Shown in pieces: positions 8,853 to 20,646 of a DNA stretch of 64,000 bases. This DNA comes from JAXMAZ01 sp046350115 (lineage in GTDB: Bacteria; Planctomycetota; Planctomycetia; Gemmatales; Gemmataceae): NCBI GenBank assembly GCA_046350115.1, contig JAXMAZ010000006.1:193217-257216 (forward strand). The letters are read 5' to 3'. The notes beneath the pieces are model-generated. The model had not been told where the DNA came from, ran no database searches, and saw only the letters and a program-made list of their open reading frames with translations. Every line of letters starts with the position of its first letter. Position 1 is the stretch's first letter. The translations under genes and the position numbers were made by a program.

Positions 8853-9500
8853 CTAGTCTTGCGAGATAACAACTGTAGAATTGACGACAAATCCAAGAAT
8901 ATTATCCACTACCCAGCAGCCGCGGACGTGTGTATTGCGATCAAGGCAATGGTGTATAATATCCCGATCGTTGCAGCCGGCTTTCTGAAGTGATTCGCCG
9001 AGGATCGGAAGAAGGTTAAAATTGTTGTTATCATATATGTCGCTCGCCAGGTTGGCGACATCTGATGTGATCCAAGATCGATCGAAAACAATATTCTTGA
9101 ATGGATTGCCAAATATATCGCGTATGATGGCTGGCTGAAGGTTGGCAGTTCCATAACGTGCGATTTCCCAAGCAGGAGTAACTGAGACATCCATACCCGG
9201 CCTCCAGCAGCCAACGGTTTTCAATACTGCTGAATATGCCGGAAAATGATTTGGATTCGCCATCATTGCTTTGGCGTATGCCGTCTTTACGTAACGCAAA
9301 CGATCCCCCTCGGATGCCAATCCATCGGCCAGCAGAGTGGCAAATTCAATAACGGATCGTAGCTCAGTCGGCAACTCTTGCCATCGCAATCTTGCGATCG
9401 CTATGGCAAGTAGGCGGATTTGCCTCTCACTTGCTAGGTTCTTGATGTGTGCGAGCATTGGCACGGGATCGTCGCTCGTTGACCAATCACTTGCATTCAT
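8853..9500 (-). CDS. RCW-family protein, candidate immunity protein for the RHS locus
   Basis: 215 residues from ATG 9500; the upstream in-frame ATG adds only 23 unlikely residues. The start (MNASDWSTSDDPVPMLAHIK, then ASERQIRLLAIAIARLRW) and the end (FGNPFKNIVFDRSWIT, LPILGESLQKAGC, HVRGCWVVDNIL) follow a pattern common in Gemmata-type genomes. The same C-terminal pattern occurs in the 41483-42790 protein of this window. Family members have no agreed function. The gene is clearly AT-richer than its surroundings. It lies 133 bp downstream of, and in line with, the equally AT-rich tip of the RHS gene. In polymorphic toxin loci that is the position of the immunity gene; this role is inferred. 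Confidence 0.7.
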   Translation of the reverse strand: MNASDWSTSDDPVPMLAHIKNLASERQIRLLAIAIARLRWQELPTELRSVIEFATLLADGLASEGDRLRYVKTAYAKAMMANPNHFPAYSAVLKTVGCWRPGMDVSVTPAWEIARYGTANLQPAIIRDIFGNPFKNIVFDRSWITSDVANLASDIYDNNNFNLLPILGESLQKAGCNDRDIIHHCLDRNTHVRGCWVVDNILGFVVNSTVVISQD

Positions 9501-9633
9501 GGTCGCATCGCCCCTCCCCGTAGCTGTCGTTAGTAGTCCGGAAAACACGTCGAGGGTATAAATTGGCAAACTTTTAACCTGATTTCATCTTCGCCAAGCG
9601 TAGCCGCTGCCGCACGATCATCCAGGTCACGGC

Positions 9634-12600
9634 CTAAAGGCCTATGGGTCCCCATGTCCGACCCCCTTCAGGTCTTGGTGTTTTTGGGAACAGCCTTCCA
9701 TCCTCTGGATTGATAGGATTGTTCGCATCAAAACCACCGTGTCCGTGGTCGCACATGCACTCGTTTAATGCAGTATACCATACTAAGTGCCAAGCGAAGC
9801 CACCAGTATTGCTTGTCTGACCAGTGATCGCGTTTGCCATTCTAGTCGCCCAATCCTTGCAGAATTTCAAATCAATACGATAGTTTTTGTCGTATGGATT
9901 CCAAGTACTGCCACAGGGGCTTGATGGAATAGGCGGTCTTTCATACCACGGCGGTAACACGCCGGGCTTGTATACGGGTACTGGGGGAGACCCCGTGCGA
10001 GGCTCGTACACAATGCGACCGCTACCAGGCGGAGGCGCAAACGGTCCTCGTTTTGCGTTTTCATATGCTCCTCGTATAATGGTGATAATAATTCCGACTG
10101 TAGGCGGATCAACGTGGTCGGGAGAATTCGGACCGGGAGGAAGCAGGGGAAAGACCGGGAACGGCACAGGGTTAGGCGACGCTGGCCAAGCAGGATATGG
10201 CCTCCATGTCGGTTGTGGGTTAACCCTATCCCCCCCCGGGTCTGGTCGATCGTCCCGGCCCTTGAGGGGCCACCCGCACTACGTTTCTAGGTGGTGAGAA
10301 AGTCCCTTGCGGCGGCGGCCCCGGTCGGATAGGGGATTGTAATTTCAGACCTGACGGATCGTTCATTGTACCGGGGTTGTTTCCGACCATCCTGTACATG
10401 TTTGTGTCGCAAGCAACGTAACCGATGGGATCAGAGGTCACCCACCGCCCAATTCCAAAACTGTACCACCGCATCCGGGCCTCGGTCAACCCGCTCACTG
10501 TGCTTGTACGCAGCCCCTGGAACCCGACCACCCACCCGTAACTGGTTACGGCCCTACTCCCATAGCTGACATCGTAGACGGTCTGCTTACCGAACGGGTC
10601 GTAGGCGTACCGCTCGATCACTGCCCCAGAGGTGTTCACGAGGGCGGTCACATTCCAGCTGGCGTCTTGTATAGCGTACAGCCGCTCCTCCAGCCCGTTC
10701 CCGCTATTGCCGTCCGCGTCCCGGTCCCGGGCGACCAGGGCGTCCAAGTACACCTGACTCCACACATAGCTCGCCTTTATCATCCCTCCGACCCGCTCCT
10801 CCAGCACCCGCCAGGCGGCCGAGTAGTACAGGTCGGTGGTCACGCTGCTGGCCGTGTCCGACACCCGCCGGTACAGCCCGTCATAGGCGTAGGTGGCGAG
10901 CGTCGTCCCGCCCGAGTTCTTGACCGCCACCAGCCGGTTCCAGGCATCGTAGACGTACTGCAGCCCGGCCTCGTCCGTCGTCAAGTTGCCATTCGCGTCG
11001 AATGTCGGCGTGGTCGCCCCGCTGACGGCGGTGATCTCGTTCTGCTTGTTGTGCGTCCGGGTCTGAGTGGCCCCGCCGGTCGTCACCCCGTCCCAGTTGC
11101 CGACGGCGTCGTAGTCCCAGCTCTGGCTGCGGCTGGCCGCCCCGGTCAGCCCGGTCTTCGTCCCGTTCAGGGTGCCCCGGTCGAACGACGCGATCTGGCC
11201 CAGCCCGTCGTACGTGTACAGCTCGCCGAAGGCGGCGTTCACCAGGTCGTCCCGGTACGTCCGGTTGGAGTCCCGGTCGTACCCGTACTGGTGCCGGTCC
11301 ACGGCCGTCCCGGACGAGGCCGTCAGCCACCGCTGGTCGGCCACCCGGCCGAACCGGTCCAGCCCGGTGTACTGGTCCCCGGCGTCCCCATTGCTCTCGC
11401 CCGTCTGCTTGATGTAGGTCAGATCCACCCCGGACTGGGGGTGCGCCCGGCGGACGGTCAGGTCCACCCCCAGGAAGTCGTAGCTCTCCAGGGTGGTGCC
11501 CGAGTCGGTCAGCGACGACAACCGGCTGATGTCGCGTTCAGCCCGGACGAGTAGACGTAATTGACGACCCGGCCGTTCGGGTAGGTCATCGACGTGAGCC
11601 GGGAGTGGTTGGCCCCGCCGGCCATCTCGGTGTAGGTGTACTGCACCCGCGGGGTCCCGCCCCCCACCGCCCCCGAGTGGGACTGCCACTCGGAGGTGAG
11701 CTGGCCGAGGCCGTTGAAGTCCCTCTGCACCTGGTTCACGATCGACCCACTCGACGCGGCGTCGTAGCTGGTGACGAGGGCGACGTTCCCCTGGCCATCA
11801 TACCCGGTCTCGATCCGCCGCACCGCCCCGTCCACCCCGCTCCCCAGGGTGGTCACCGCGTCCGCCGTCCGCCGGCCGAGCGCGTCGTACGTGAGGGTGT
11901 GGGTGCTGCCGTTGCGGTCGGTCGCGGTCGCCGTCTGGCCGAGGGCGTTGACCGTCACCGCGTCCTGCTGGCCGCTGCTGGCCGCCCCGGTCGACGGGTC
12001 CGGCCACCGGGTCGCCCCCATAATGTCGTTCGAGTCGAGGCCGCTCCCGCCGGCCTGGGTGACGCCGTACACCCACTGCGTCACCTGCGACCCGCCGCCG
12101 GTCAGCTTGGCGGTCAGCGAGGTCAGCCCGGCCGGCCCGTAGACGTACTCGGTCGTCTTGTCGTCCGCGTCCGACACCGTCCCGTCGACGTAGTTCTCGA
12201 CTGACTTCACCACCCGCCCGGCCGCGTCGTACTCTTTGCGGCTCTCGATCCCCCTGGGGCCGGTCGTCTTCCACACCCGGCCGGCCGCGTCGTACACCAG
12301 GCTCGATACCAGCACCGTGTCCGACCGGCTGGGCACACTGCCCGGCCGGGTGTACGACGACCCGCCGTTGGTGCCCACGTCCAGGCTGGCGGTCAGCCGG
12401 TCGGCCAGGTCGTAGTAGGCGGCGGCGTAGCTCACCCGGGCGGCCACCCCACTCGACGGGGTGCCCAGCGCCCCGGTCCCGGAGGCGTCGTGGAACCGGT
12501 CCCGGGTGGTGGTCAGGAGGACGTTGCCGTTGGCGTCGTACGTGACCTCCGCCTGGGCCAGCACCGTGTCCCCGGTCACCGTCAGGGCGTCCGACCAGCC

Positions 12601-15600
12601 CGAGTCCCCGCCACCGTCGGCGGTATAGGCGGTCGTCGCCCGCCCGGCCCCGTCATACGCTGTCTTGGTCACCAGCCCGCCCGGGGCTGCCGTCTTGACC
12701 ACGTTCCCGCGGTTGTCGAACCACAGGTCGGTGGTCAGGGCGTACGTCGACACTGACCCGCTCGACGGGTCGACCCCGTACACCTGGGTGCGGTACGCCC
12801 GGCCCAGCTCGTCGAAGCTGGCCACCGTCTTGGCCCGCAAGAGGGACGAGCTGGGGCGGTTGGGCACCCCGCTCGTGGTGGTCGGCGTCACCCCGTCGGC
12901 GTCGAACCGCTCGACCGCCACCGCCTGCCCCAGGTTGTCCAGCTCGGTGTACACGAGCGGCCGGTTCACCCCCGTCCCCTCGCTCCCCTCCACCCCCGCC
13001 TTGACCGCCACCGCCCGGCCCCGCCAGTCGGACCAGATCTGCGTCACCCGGTCCGCCCCGCTCAGCCCGGGGGAGTCGGTCACCTTGGTCAGGGACGAGT
13101 CCCCTACCCCGCCGCCGTCGTACTCGTAGTCGCGGACCTTCACCAGGTTGGTGCCGGTCAGGTTGGTCGGCGACCAGTTCCCGGTGGTCGGGGTGTCGTC
13201 CGTCCCCACCCACACGCTGACCGCCCGGCCGAGGCCGTCGGACACCGTTCGGGTGATCGTCCCGGCCGGGGTCACCGTCTTGTTCGCCCGCCCCCGGCTG
13301 TCGTACGCCAACCGGGTGCGGTCGAAGTGCGTCCCCTCCGTCCCCAGGGTGGTGGAAGTGCTGTACGTCAGCCCGGACAGGCTGAAGTACACGTCCGTCG
13401 ACACCGTCTGCCCGGCCGCGTTCCGGTACGAACGGGCGAGCGACTGGATGCTGCCGATCGCCTCCGCCCCGGTCGGCCGGCCGCCGCTCACCGCCGGGGT
13501 GGCCGACATGGTCAGCCGCTCGGTGTACCCGCCGGCCCGGTCCTCCCGCACCACCTCGGTCGGCCCGGTCGGCAGGTTGGCCGTCGCGTCCCACCCGCGG
13601 TACGTCCGGGCCGCGTGGCCCGGGTCGTCGAACACCGTGTACGTCACCTGGCCGTTCGCGTCCGTCACCTTGGTCGCCCGCCCCAGGGCGTCCACCTCGT
13701 AATCCACCTTCAGGTGCAGCCCGCCCCCGCCCGGCGTGCTCCACCCGCTCGGCAGCCCGGTGAAGTCGGCCGTGGTGGCCGTGTTCACGTCCCGGATGAC
13801 CCGGGTGGCCGCTCCGGTGGCCACGTCGTACGCCGCGTACGTCAGGAACCCGTCCCCGTCCTTGGCCCACACCGGCCGGCCGTACAGGTCGTACACCTCG
13901 ACCACGGTGACCGCCGCGTTCGGCCCGTTCTGCCCGGTCGTCACCGTCGGCAGCGTCGTCGTCACCTGCTCCGGCTGGACGGTGCCCGAGTGCCAGGTGT
14001 AGGCGTACCCGGTCGTCTGCCCGCCGGTCCCGTTGGCGTTCCGGTACACCGTCTCGGCCGCCACCGGGGTGACCGTCGCCCCGCCGGCCGACTTGCGGAA
14101 GTACGTCCACGCCGCCTGCGGCACGTCCGTCCCCGTCTCCCCCTGGCGGACCGCCAGGGCCGACGCGTACCCGGCCGCGTCCCCGGCCGTCGAGCTGGTC
14201 GCGGTCGTCGAGCTGCCGTACGTGTACGCCGTCACCAGCCCGGCCCCGTCGGCCAGGTACTGGGCGTTCCCGCTGACGTAGTGGACCAGGTCGGCGTACG
14301 CGTCGTTCGCCCCGGTGACGGCCGACGGGGCGGCGTCCAGGACCAGCCGCCCCGCTGAGTCGTACCGGTAGAACCGCCGCCAGGTGAGGCTCGCCGCGGT
14401 GTCCGAGTACGCCGCCAGCATGACCTCGGCGTAGTCGTTCGTGTAAACGGTGTTGGTGTTCCCGTCGGCCAGGGTCTCGACCGTCTTCACCGCCCAGCTG
14501 TTCGCCCCCGGGGTGTTGCCGCTGGCCGTGTACGCGTACGTGAACGTGCCCCGCCCGCCGGTGCACACCGAGCACCCGGTCCCGGCCTCCACCGCCTTCG
14601 ACACCCGGTGCGACGCGTCGTACTCGAACGCCCGGTCCGCGTACCCCGCCACGGTCGCGTCCGACGCCCCGTCCACTCCGGCGTCCGTCCCCCCGGCCGC
14701 TGCCTTCAGGAGCGCGGCCGCCTGCGGCCCGAGGGCGTACTTCAGTCCGCCGGCGTACCCGATCTGGACCCCGCCGCTGAACGTGTCGGCCGTGTAGTAC
14801 CGGTAGTACCACTGGTCCAGCAGGGTCGTCCCGTCGGTCACCGTCACCCGCGCCAGGTCGCCCGGCGAGCCGCCCGTGTCCAGCGGCTCGTAGTAGTCGT
14901 ACGTGGCCGCCCGGACGGTCGCCCACGCCCCGGCCCCGACCTTCCGCCGCAGGGTGACGGTCGACACCCGGCCGGCGTTCGGGTCGGACCCGCCCAGGTA
15001 GGCGGTGACCACCGACTCGGTCGTCGTCGTCCCGCCGACCGTCGCCGCCCGCTGGGTCTCGGTCACCCGCCCGAGGGCGTCCCAGGCGACCGCCTCGGTC
15101 GCCGTCCCGCCGGGGGCGGTGTCCGACTTCAGCGTCCCCCGCTTGCCGGCCGGGCGGGCGGTGCCGAACCCGAAGAACCGGACCACCCGCCCGTCCCCGT
15201 CGGCCAGCACCAGCTCGTCGTTCGTGCCGTCGTACGTCACCGCCCCCGGGTCGTCGAACCGGGCGGCGTAGGTGGCGTAGTTCCCGTTCCCGTCCGGCGA
15301 CCCCTGGCCGTCGCAGTACCGCGGGACGGCCCCGCCGAGGAGGACCACGGCCGACCCGGACCGGACGGCCGCCGGCCGGTCGGCCGCCACCCACCCGGTG
15401 CCGAACTCGCCCCCGGCCCCGGCCCCCGGGTCGTTCGTCCACGCCCGGTCGTGGCCGGCCGGCCCGTCGAACCCGCCGGCCGACCAGTCGGCCGCCGCCA
15501 CCCGCACCATCCCGTCCTTGTACCGCACCCCGGCCGGGGAGGTGGTACCTGGGGCGTTCCCCGGCCCGGCCGGGTCGACCGCCGGGCTGCCGACCGGCAC

Positions 15601-17019
15601 CACCGCCAGGTCGACCGTCGCCGCCTGCTTGCCGGACGCCGGCGGCTTGCCGCCCGCGAACGCCTCCACCTCGGCGGCCACCGTGTACGTACCGGCCGAC
15701 GCGTACGAGTGGGTGAACGTGCGGGAGTCCGACCCGACGGCCGTCGGCGAGTACGAGTACCCGGCCCCGTCCGTCGACCCGTCCCCCCAGTCGATGGTGT
15801 AGTTGGACGAGGTGACGGCCGGGGAGAAGGTGGCGGCGATGGTGACCGCCACCGTCTGGCCCGGCAGCAGCCGGTAGGCGGACGGGGTGAGGGTCACCCC
15901 GACCGTCACCGGGTCGTTCCCGGCGGCGATGTTCACCCCGCCCAGCCACGTCCCGACCCCGGGGTCGAAGTCCCCGGCCGGGCCGGCCACCGGGTCGCCG
16001 GTCCGCCCGCTCAGGGTCCGCACCCGGGGGGCCGCCCCGGGGCCGGTGCCGACCACCACGTCGGCGTACTGGTCGCCGTCCACGTACGCGGCCGCCACCC
16101 GCACCCCGCCCCGGACGAGCGGGCCGAACGGGGCCAGCGCCCGGGCCACCCCGCCGGTCGCCCCGTCGAACACCCGGGCCTGCGGGGCGGCCCCGACCCC
16201 GGACCCGGCCACCAGGTCGGCCGCCCCGTCCCCGGTCACGTCCCCGGCGGCCACGAATACCCCCGCCCCGGCCGGCCGGGTCGAACGCGAAGAAGTCGCC
16301 GAGGGGGCCGGGGACCGGGGCCAGGGTGCGGTAGTCGAGCACCCGCACCCGCGGCCCGCCGCCGGCCCCGGCGGCCAGCACCCCGCCGGCCGCCCCGTCC
16401 GGGCCGGGCCGGACGGCCACCCGCACCCCGCCCCGGAACTCCGGCTCGAACGCCGGCTCTTGGCCTCCGCCCCGGTCGCGCCCCGTCGAACACCCGGACG
16501 TGCGGCCCGACCCCCGGCCTCGTCGGCGGCCGGTCACCAGGTCCGGGATCCCGTCCCCGGTGACGTCCCCGGCGGCCACCTGGACGCCGCCCCGGAAGGC
16601 CGGGTCGTAGGCGTTCTGCCGAGCGGGCCGGGCATCTGGTGGCCGGTCTTGCCGTCGAACACCCGGACGTGCGGCCCGCCGCCCGGGCCGGCGGCCACCA
16701 CCAGGTCGGCGAACGCGTCCCGGGTCAGGTCGGCCACCGCCACCCGCACCCCGCCGGCCAGGGCCGGGCCGAACGGGGCGACGTCGACCAGCACGCCCCC
16801 GGTGTCGGCGTCGAACAGGCGGGCGTCCGGCGGGCCGCCCGGGCCGCTGCCGGCGGCGATGACCGGGTACGGCAGCGGCCGGCCGGCCGGCACCACCCGG
16901 TCCTCCAGCGGCAGGGCGGCCAGCGGCGGGCGGCGGCGGTCGTTGACCGCCGGGCGGCGGCCGAGCAGGAAGTCCCAGAACCGGTCGGTGCGGCGGACCC
17001 AGGCGCGGGCGGACGGCAT
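9634..17019 (-). pseudogene. Giant RHS/YD-repeat protein with FG-GAP and PKD modules and a toxin-like tip (frameshifted)
   Basis: About 2460 residues if restored. ATG 17019 starts a basic leader with PLAALPLEDRVVPA, a planctomycete export-type motif. FG-GAP repeats follow (ADLTRDAFADLVVAAG, GDVTGDGAADLVAGS, YVDGDQYADVVVG), then a PKD-like domain around 15900-15600 (WGDGST, FTHSYASAGTYTV). A long run of YD repeats reaches the RHS core near 10510-10320 (RWVTSDPIGY, YRMVGNNPGTMNDPSGL). After the core a variable tip continues to the stop at 9634 (CKDWATRMANAITG, then LNECMCDHGHGG). The frame is lost between about 16600 and 16260. It is lost again near 11530, where one G seems missing from GCGGAC, and returns at a C8 tract near 10230. 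The shifts sum to zero, so the first, main and last segments share one frame. Assembly error or recent decay are both possible. Confidence 0.75.
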
Positions 17020-17280
17020 CTCACGACCTCCGGGGGAGACGGGGGCGCGGACAGCGGCACGGGTGATGGCGTCCTGCCGAATACAGCCGTGTGACGGCCG
17101 CCTCGTGCGGTCGTCTGACAGAACAGGTCCGGGTTGGCAGCGACCGAGCTTGCGACGGGGCGTAAGAACAGATTGGTCGAAACGCTACCGCGCTGGTCGA
17201 TCGGCTGTCAACGAAAAAGTGCCGGACTTTCCATTTTTTTGGGTCGAGCCCGGGACGCGGGTTATCGGGGCCGGCGGCGG

Positions 17281-18995
17281 TCAGACCGGGGCGACCAGCC
17301 CGGCCGCTCCGGCGACGGTCAGGAGCCCCCAGTTGCACTCGTTCACGGCCCGCAGCTCGGCCAGCAGGGCGGGGTGGTCGGCCCCGGCCTCCTCCAGGGC
17401 GTCGGCCAGGATCGGGGTGCGGTCCCACCCCCGGTCGGCCAGGACCCCCTCGGCCAGCCCGCGGACGGCCGGGGTGAGCCAGCCGCGGGGCAGCTCGTCC
17501 GGGAACGGGACCGTCGGCCGCAGGTGCCGCCGGCGGACCCGGTACCGGGTGCCGCGGTCGTCCTCCCCCTCCAGCGGGCGGGCGGAGACGATCCGGACCT
17601 CGGCCGGCGTGCTCCCGCCGGACCGCGGCCCGCCACCACCGGGCGGTCTCGTTGCGGACGACCGGGGCGAGGGCCAGGTAGGCGAGCGGGCAGCTGTACG
17701 CGTACGGCCCACACGTCTCGTCGATCGGCTTGTAGCCGTTCTCCCCGCCGCCGCCCTTGAGCAGGAAGCAGTGGATCAGCCGGCGGTCCGGGTCGGCCGG
17801 GTCGGCGTCGCGGCGGTCGGGGCCGACCGCCCACAGGGCACTGCCGACGATGCAGTGACGGACCGCCCGACAGCCCAGGGCCAGCTCGGCGATCAGCTCC
17901 CGCCGGGTCTGGTACGCGGAGCAGGTGCCCACGGTACTCCTCGCAGGGGCGGTCAGGATGAGAAGCGGACCGGGCCGCCTCGGCCGCGGCCCGGTCGAAC
18001 ACGGCCAGGTTGCGGCCGACCTTGTTGGCACACGGCCAAACCATCCCGACCAGGTCGACGGGGCGGTCCCGGCGGCGTCGGGCCGCCGCGGACCATACCT
18101 GGGCGGCCAGGGCGTCGCCGGCGACCAGGTCGGTCGGCGGGGCAGGAGGGCGGCCAGCCAGCAGCTCCCGGGCGGCCCGGGGGAGCGGCGGCCGGTGGCC
18201 GGGTCGGGGCGGGCGGCTCGGGCGCCCGTCGGCCGTTCGCTCCCGGGCCGAGCCCGGCGTGGAAGACGCGTTCGGCCCGGGCGTCCCGCTTGGCGGGCGG
18301 CCAGGACCGCCCAGGCGTCGCGGTAGGCGGCCCGGTGGCGGACGTACTCGGCGGCCGCGGCCGCCTCCAGCCCGGCCGCCAACGCGGCGAACCGGGGGGT
18401 GCCGGCCGCCCGGGCGGCGCAGTACCGCATGAGCGGGCCGGCCGGGGTCAGGCGGTCGGTCAGGGCCAGGGCCAGGGCGTCCTCCTCGGGATACCCCAGC
18501 GAGCGGAAGTACCGGGCGGCCGTCGACACCGCCGCCGTCTCCGTCCGGGCCCGGGTCCGGGCGTCGGGCACGGCCGCCCGCTCCCGCTGGGCCCAGGCGG
18601 CCAGCCGGGCCGGGGTGAACAGCTGGGCCGGCTCCGGCGGGGCCGGCCCGACGGCCGTCTGCAGCTGGAAAGCGACGAACTCGACCGGGTCGGCCACCCC
18701 GGCCCGGCGGAGCTGGACGGCCCCGCGGGCCCAGACCGACGCGACGGCCTCGCTGGAGGACCGCCCCGTCGTCGGTGACGACGGCCGGCCGGCCGTCGTA
18801 CGCCTGGGGCGGGGCGTACCGGGTCGGCCGGCCGGTCCGGGCCGACTCCCACCGGGCCCGGGCGTGGCAGTAGGCGGCCCGGAACCGGGCGGCCAGCGGG
18901 TCGGCCTCGGCCGCCGGGGCGGCCGGCTCGTCCGGGTCCGGCGGGTCGTCGGCCGGGGCCGCCGGCCGGGCCGGCAGCTTCAGCGGGCGTCGCAT
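17281..18995 (-). pseudogene. Conserved unknown protein of the replicon-like block (frameshifted)
   Basis: ATG 18995 lies 13 bp after the helicase stop, so this is the last gene of the leftward operon. The product would be about 570 residues. The first part (FRAAYCHARARWESARTG, then YAPPQAYDGRPAVVTDDGAV) breaks near 18760. It resumes as VADPVEFVAFQLQTA, then LTPAGPLMRYCAARAAGTPR. It breaks again near 18290, resumes as RLIHCFLLKGGGGENGYKP with IDETCGPYAYSCPLAYLALAP, and breaks near 17630. The last frame ends DRTPILADALEEAGA and stops at 17281. The last motif resembles the end of RCW/TIGR02996-type proteins. The GYKPIDETCGPYAYSCPL segment recalls small phage-associated domains, but I cannot name it. 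At least three indels are needed. Confidence 0.5.
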
Positions 18996-19008
18996 CGGGG
19001 CCTCGGGG

Positions 19009-20550
19009 TCAGCGGGCGGCGGCCGGTCGGCGGACCGGCTGCGGCGGTCCGGACGGGGGGAACACCTGCTCCCACCCCATCGCCCGGTAGCTGGCCGACC
19101 GGAACCCGGCGGCGGCCGCCATCCCCGGGTCGAACCGGTCGGTGTAGTCGTGCACCACGCTCACGTCCTTCAGGTCCGGCCGCCGGCTGGTCCGGCCGGG
19201 CACCTGCCGGTCGTTGATCCCGGACCGGCCGGCGTCCCCCCGCAGGAGGACGGCCAGGTGGCCGAAGTCGACCCCCCGGTTCCACACCGTGGTGGCGATC
19301 GCCTTCGTCAGCCGGCCGGCCTCGAACGCCGCGGTCAGGGCCGCCTTCCGGGCGTCGTCCAGCGGCCGCAGGTCGGCCGGCCACAGGCCCCGGCGGGCGA
19401 AGGCGGCCTGCTCCTCCGGGCCGACCGCGTCGGCCCGGTAGACCAGCTCGAACTCGGGCAACAGCCGCCGCAGGTGCAGGGCGTGCTCGATGGTCGAGAC
19501 GGTGATCAGCGTCTGGACGCCCGGCCCGTACCGGCGGGCGTCGGCGGCGATCGCCCGGTGGCGGGCCTCGTGGGCCCACCGCCCGGCCCGCTTGCGGGCG
19601 GTCGAGTCCCCGGTCGGGATCCCCTGGCACGGGTTGCCGGCGGCCGGCACGTCCCCCCACTCCACCCGGATCGGGGTGATCATCCCGTGGGCCACCCCCT
19701 CCTCGTAGCTGACCCGCAGCCGGACCGGGCCGAACACCGCCTCGACCCGGGCGTCGAGGCCGTCCTGGCGGCAGTCGTGGCTGGCCGAGAACCCCCACAT
19801 GCGGGCGTGGTGGAACCGGGCCAGGTCCTCCATGTGCGAGTCGGCGGCCGCCTCGTGTACTTCATCAAACAACAGCCAGTCGATGTCGGGCGGGCAGTTG
19901 TGCAGGGAATCGGCGGTGTAGCACATGACCCGCCGGTCGGCCGACTTCTTCCCCCCGGTGCGGATGCCGACGTCCGGCAGCAGGCCGCACAGGGCCGGGT
20001 AGATCCGCTGGCCGAGGACGTCGGCCGACCGGGTGGTGACCGCCATCCGGGCCTCCGGGAAGAGGAGGCACAGGATGCCGATCAGCCACGACTTTCCGAA
20101 GGCCGTCGGACAGTCAACCCGTCCGGTCGGGTAGGCGGCCATGAGCCGCAGGGCGTCCAGCTGCTTGTGCCGGAACGTGATCCCCCGGCCCTTCAGCCGG
20201 TCCCAGTGGGCGACGTACGCCTGGGGCCGGGGCGGGCGGGCGATCGTTTCCAGCCGGGCGGTCAGCCCGGCCCGGGCCAGGGCGTCCCGGACCCGCTCCC
20301 AGTTGCCCAGGGTGGTGGCCAGCCGGCCCCGGGCGTCCAGGGCGTACAGCCGGCGGTCCTCGGTGTCGAACGGCGGCCGGCCGGCCCGGACGGCGGCCAT
20401 CCGCTCGTACCCGGCCAGGGGCACCCGGGCGGTGTACGTCAGGGCCGGGGCGACCGCGGCGAGCACGGCCGGGGTGGTCGGGTCGAGCACGAACCGGGTG
20501 CCCGCCCGCAAGGCGCGGACGGGCCCAGCCGGTCCAACGGACGGTGGCAT
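19009..20550 (-). CDS. Superfamily 2 DEAD/DEAH-type helicase
   Basis: 513 residues, uninterrupted. After an N-terminal domain of about 120 residues come FRHKQLDALRL (Q-like motif), CPTAFGKSWLI (motif I, residues 147-157), CYTADSL, LLFDEVHEA (motif II, DEVH at 229-232) and FSAS (motif III). The second RecA domain has LITVSTIEHALHL, KAIATTVWNRGVDFG and GINDRQVPGRTSRR (motif VI). All residues needed for ATP use are present. It should unwind nucleic acid for the replicon-like block, downstream of the Rep-like gene. A second helicase-like gene at 35661-36985 has the same organisation but lacks motifs I and II. The first methionine is the best start; 96 bp separate it from the upstream gene. Confidence 0.85.
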   Translation of the reverse strand: MPPSVGPAGPVRALRAGTRFVLDPTTPAVLAAVAPALTYTARVPLAGYERMAAVRAGRPPFDTEDRRLYALDARGRLATTLGNWERVRDALARAGLTARLETIARPPRPQAYVAHWDRLKGRGITFRHKQLDALRLMAAYPTGRVDCPTAFGKSWLIGILCLLFPEARMAVTTRSADVLGQRIYPALCGLLPDVGIRTGGKKSADRRVMCYTADSLHNCPPDIDWLLFDEVHEAAADSHMEDLARFHHARMWGFSASHDCRQDGLDARVEAVFGPVRLRVSYEEGVAHGMITPIRVEWGDVPAAGNPCQGIPTGDSTARKRAGRWAHEARHRAIAADARRYGPGVQTLITVSTIEHALHLRRLLPEFELVYRADAVGPEEQAAFARRGLWPADLRPLDDARKAALTAAFEAGRLTKAIATTVWNRGVDFGHLAVLLRGDAGRSGINDRQVPGRTSRRPDLKDVSVVHDYTDRFDPGMAAAAGFRSASYRAMGWEQVFPPSGPPQPVRRPAAAR

Positions 20551-20646
20551 CGGGGCGGGTCCAGGGGGTCCGGCCGACGGGGGTCGGCGGCGAGCGACGG
20601 TGGGGGATGGTAGCCGCCGGCGGCCGGCGGTCGAAACCGGCCCGGG

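Noticed and set aside
12653..16579. A leftward 1308-codon frame overlapping the RHS gene
   Set aside because: It contains FG-GAP-like sequence only at its start, between two indels. The rest is the out-of-frame reading of the RHS repeats.
15887..18778. A rightward open frame of 963 codons, and others of several hundred codons opposite the RHS gene
   Set aside because: Arg/Pro/Gly-rich composition without motifs, exactly antisense to recognisable RHS, PKD and FG-GAP sequence. Such frames are expected at this GC content.
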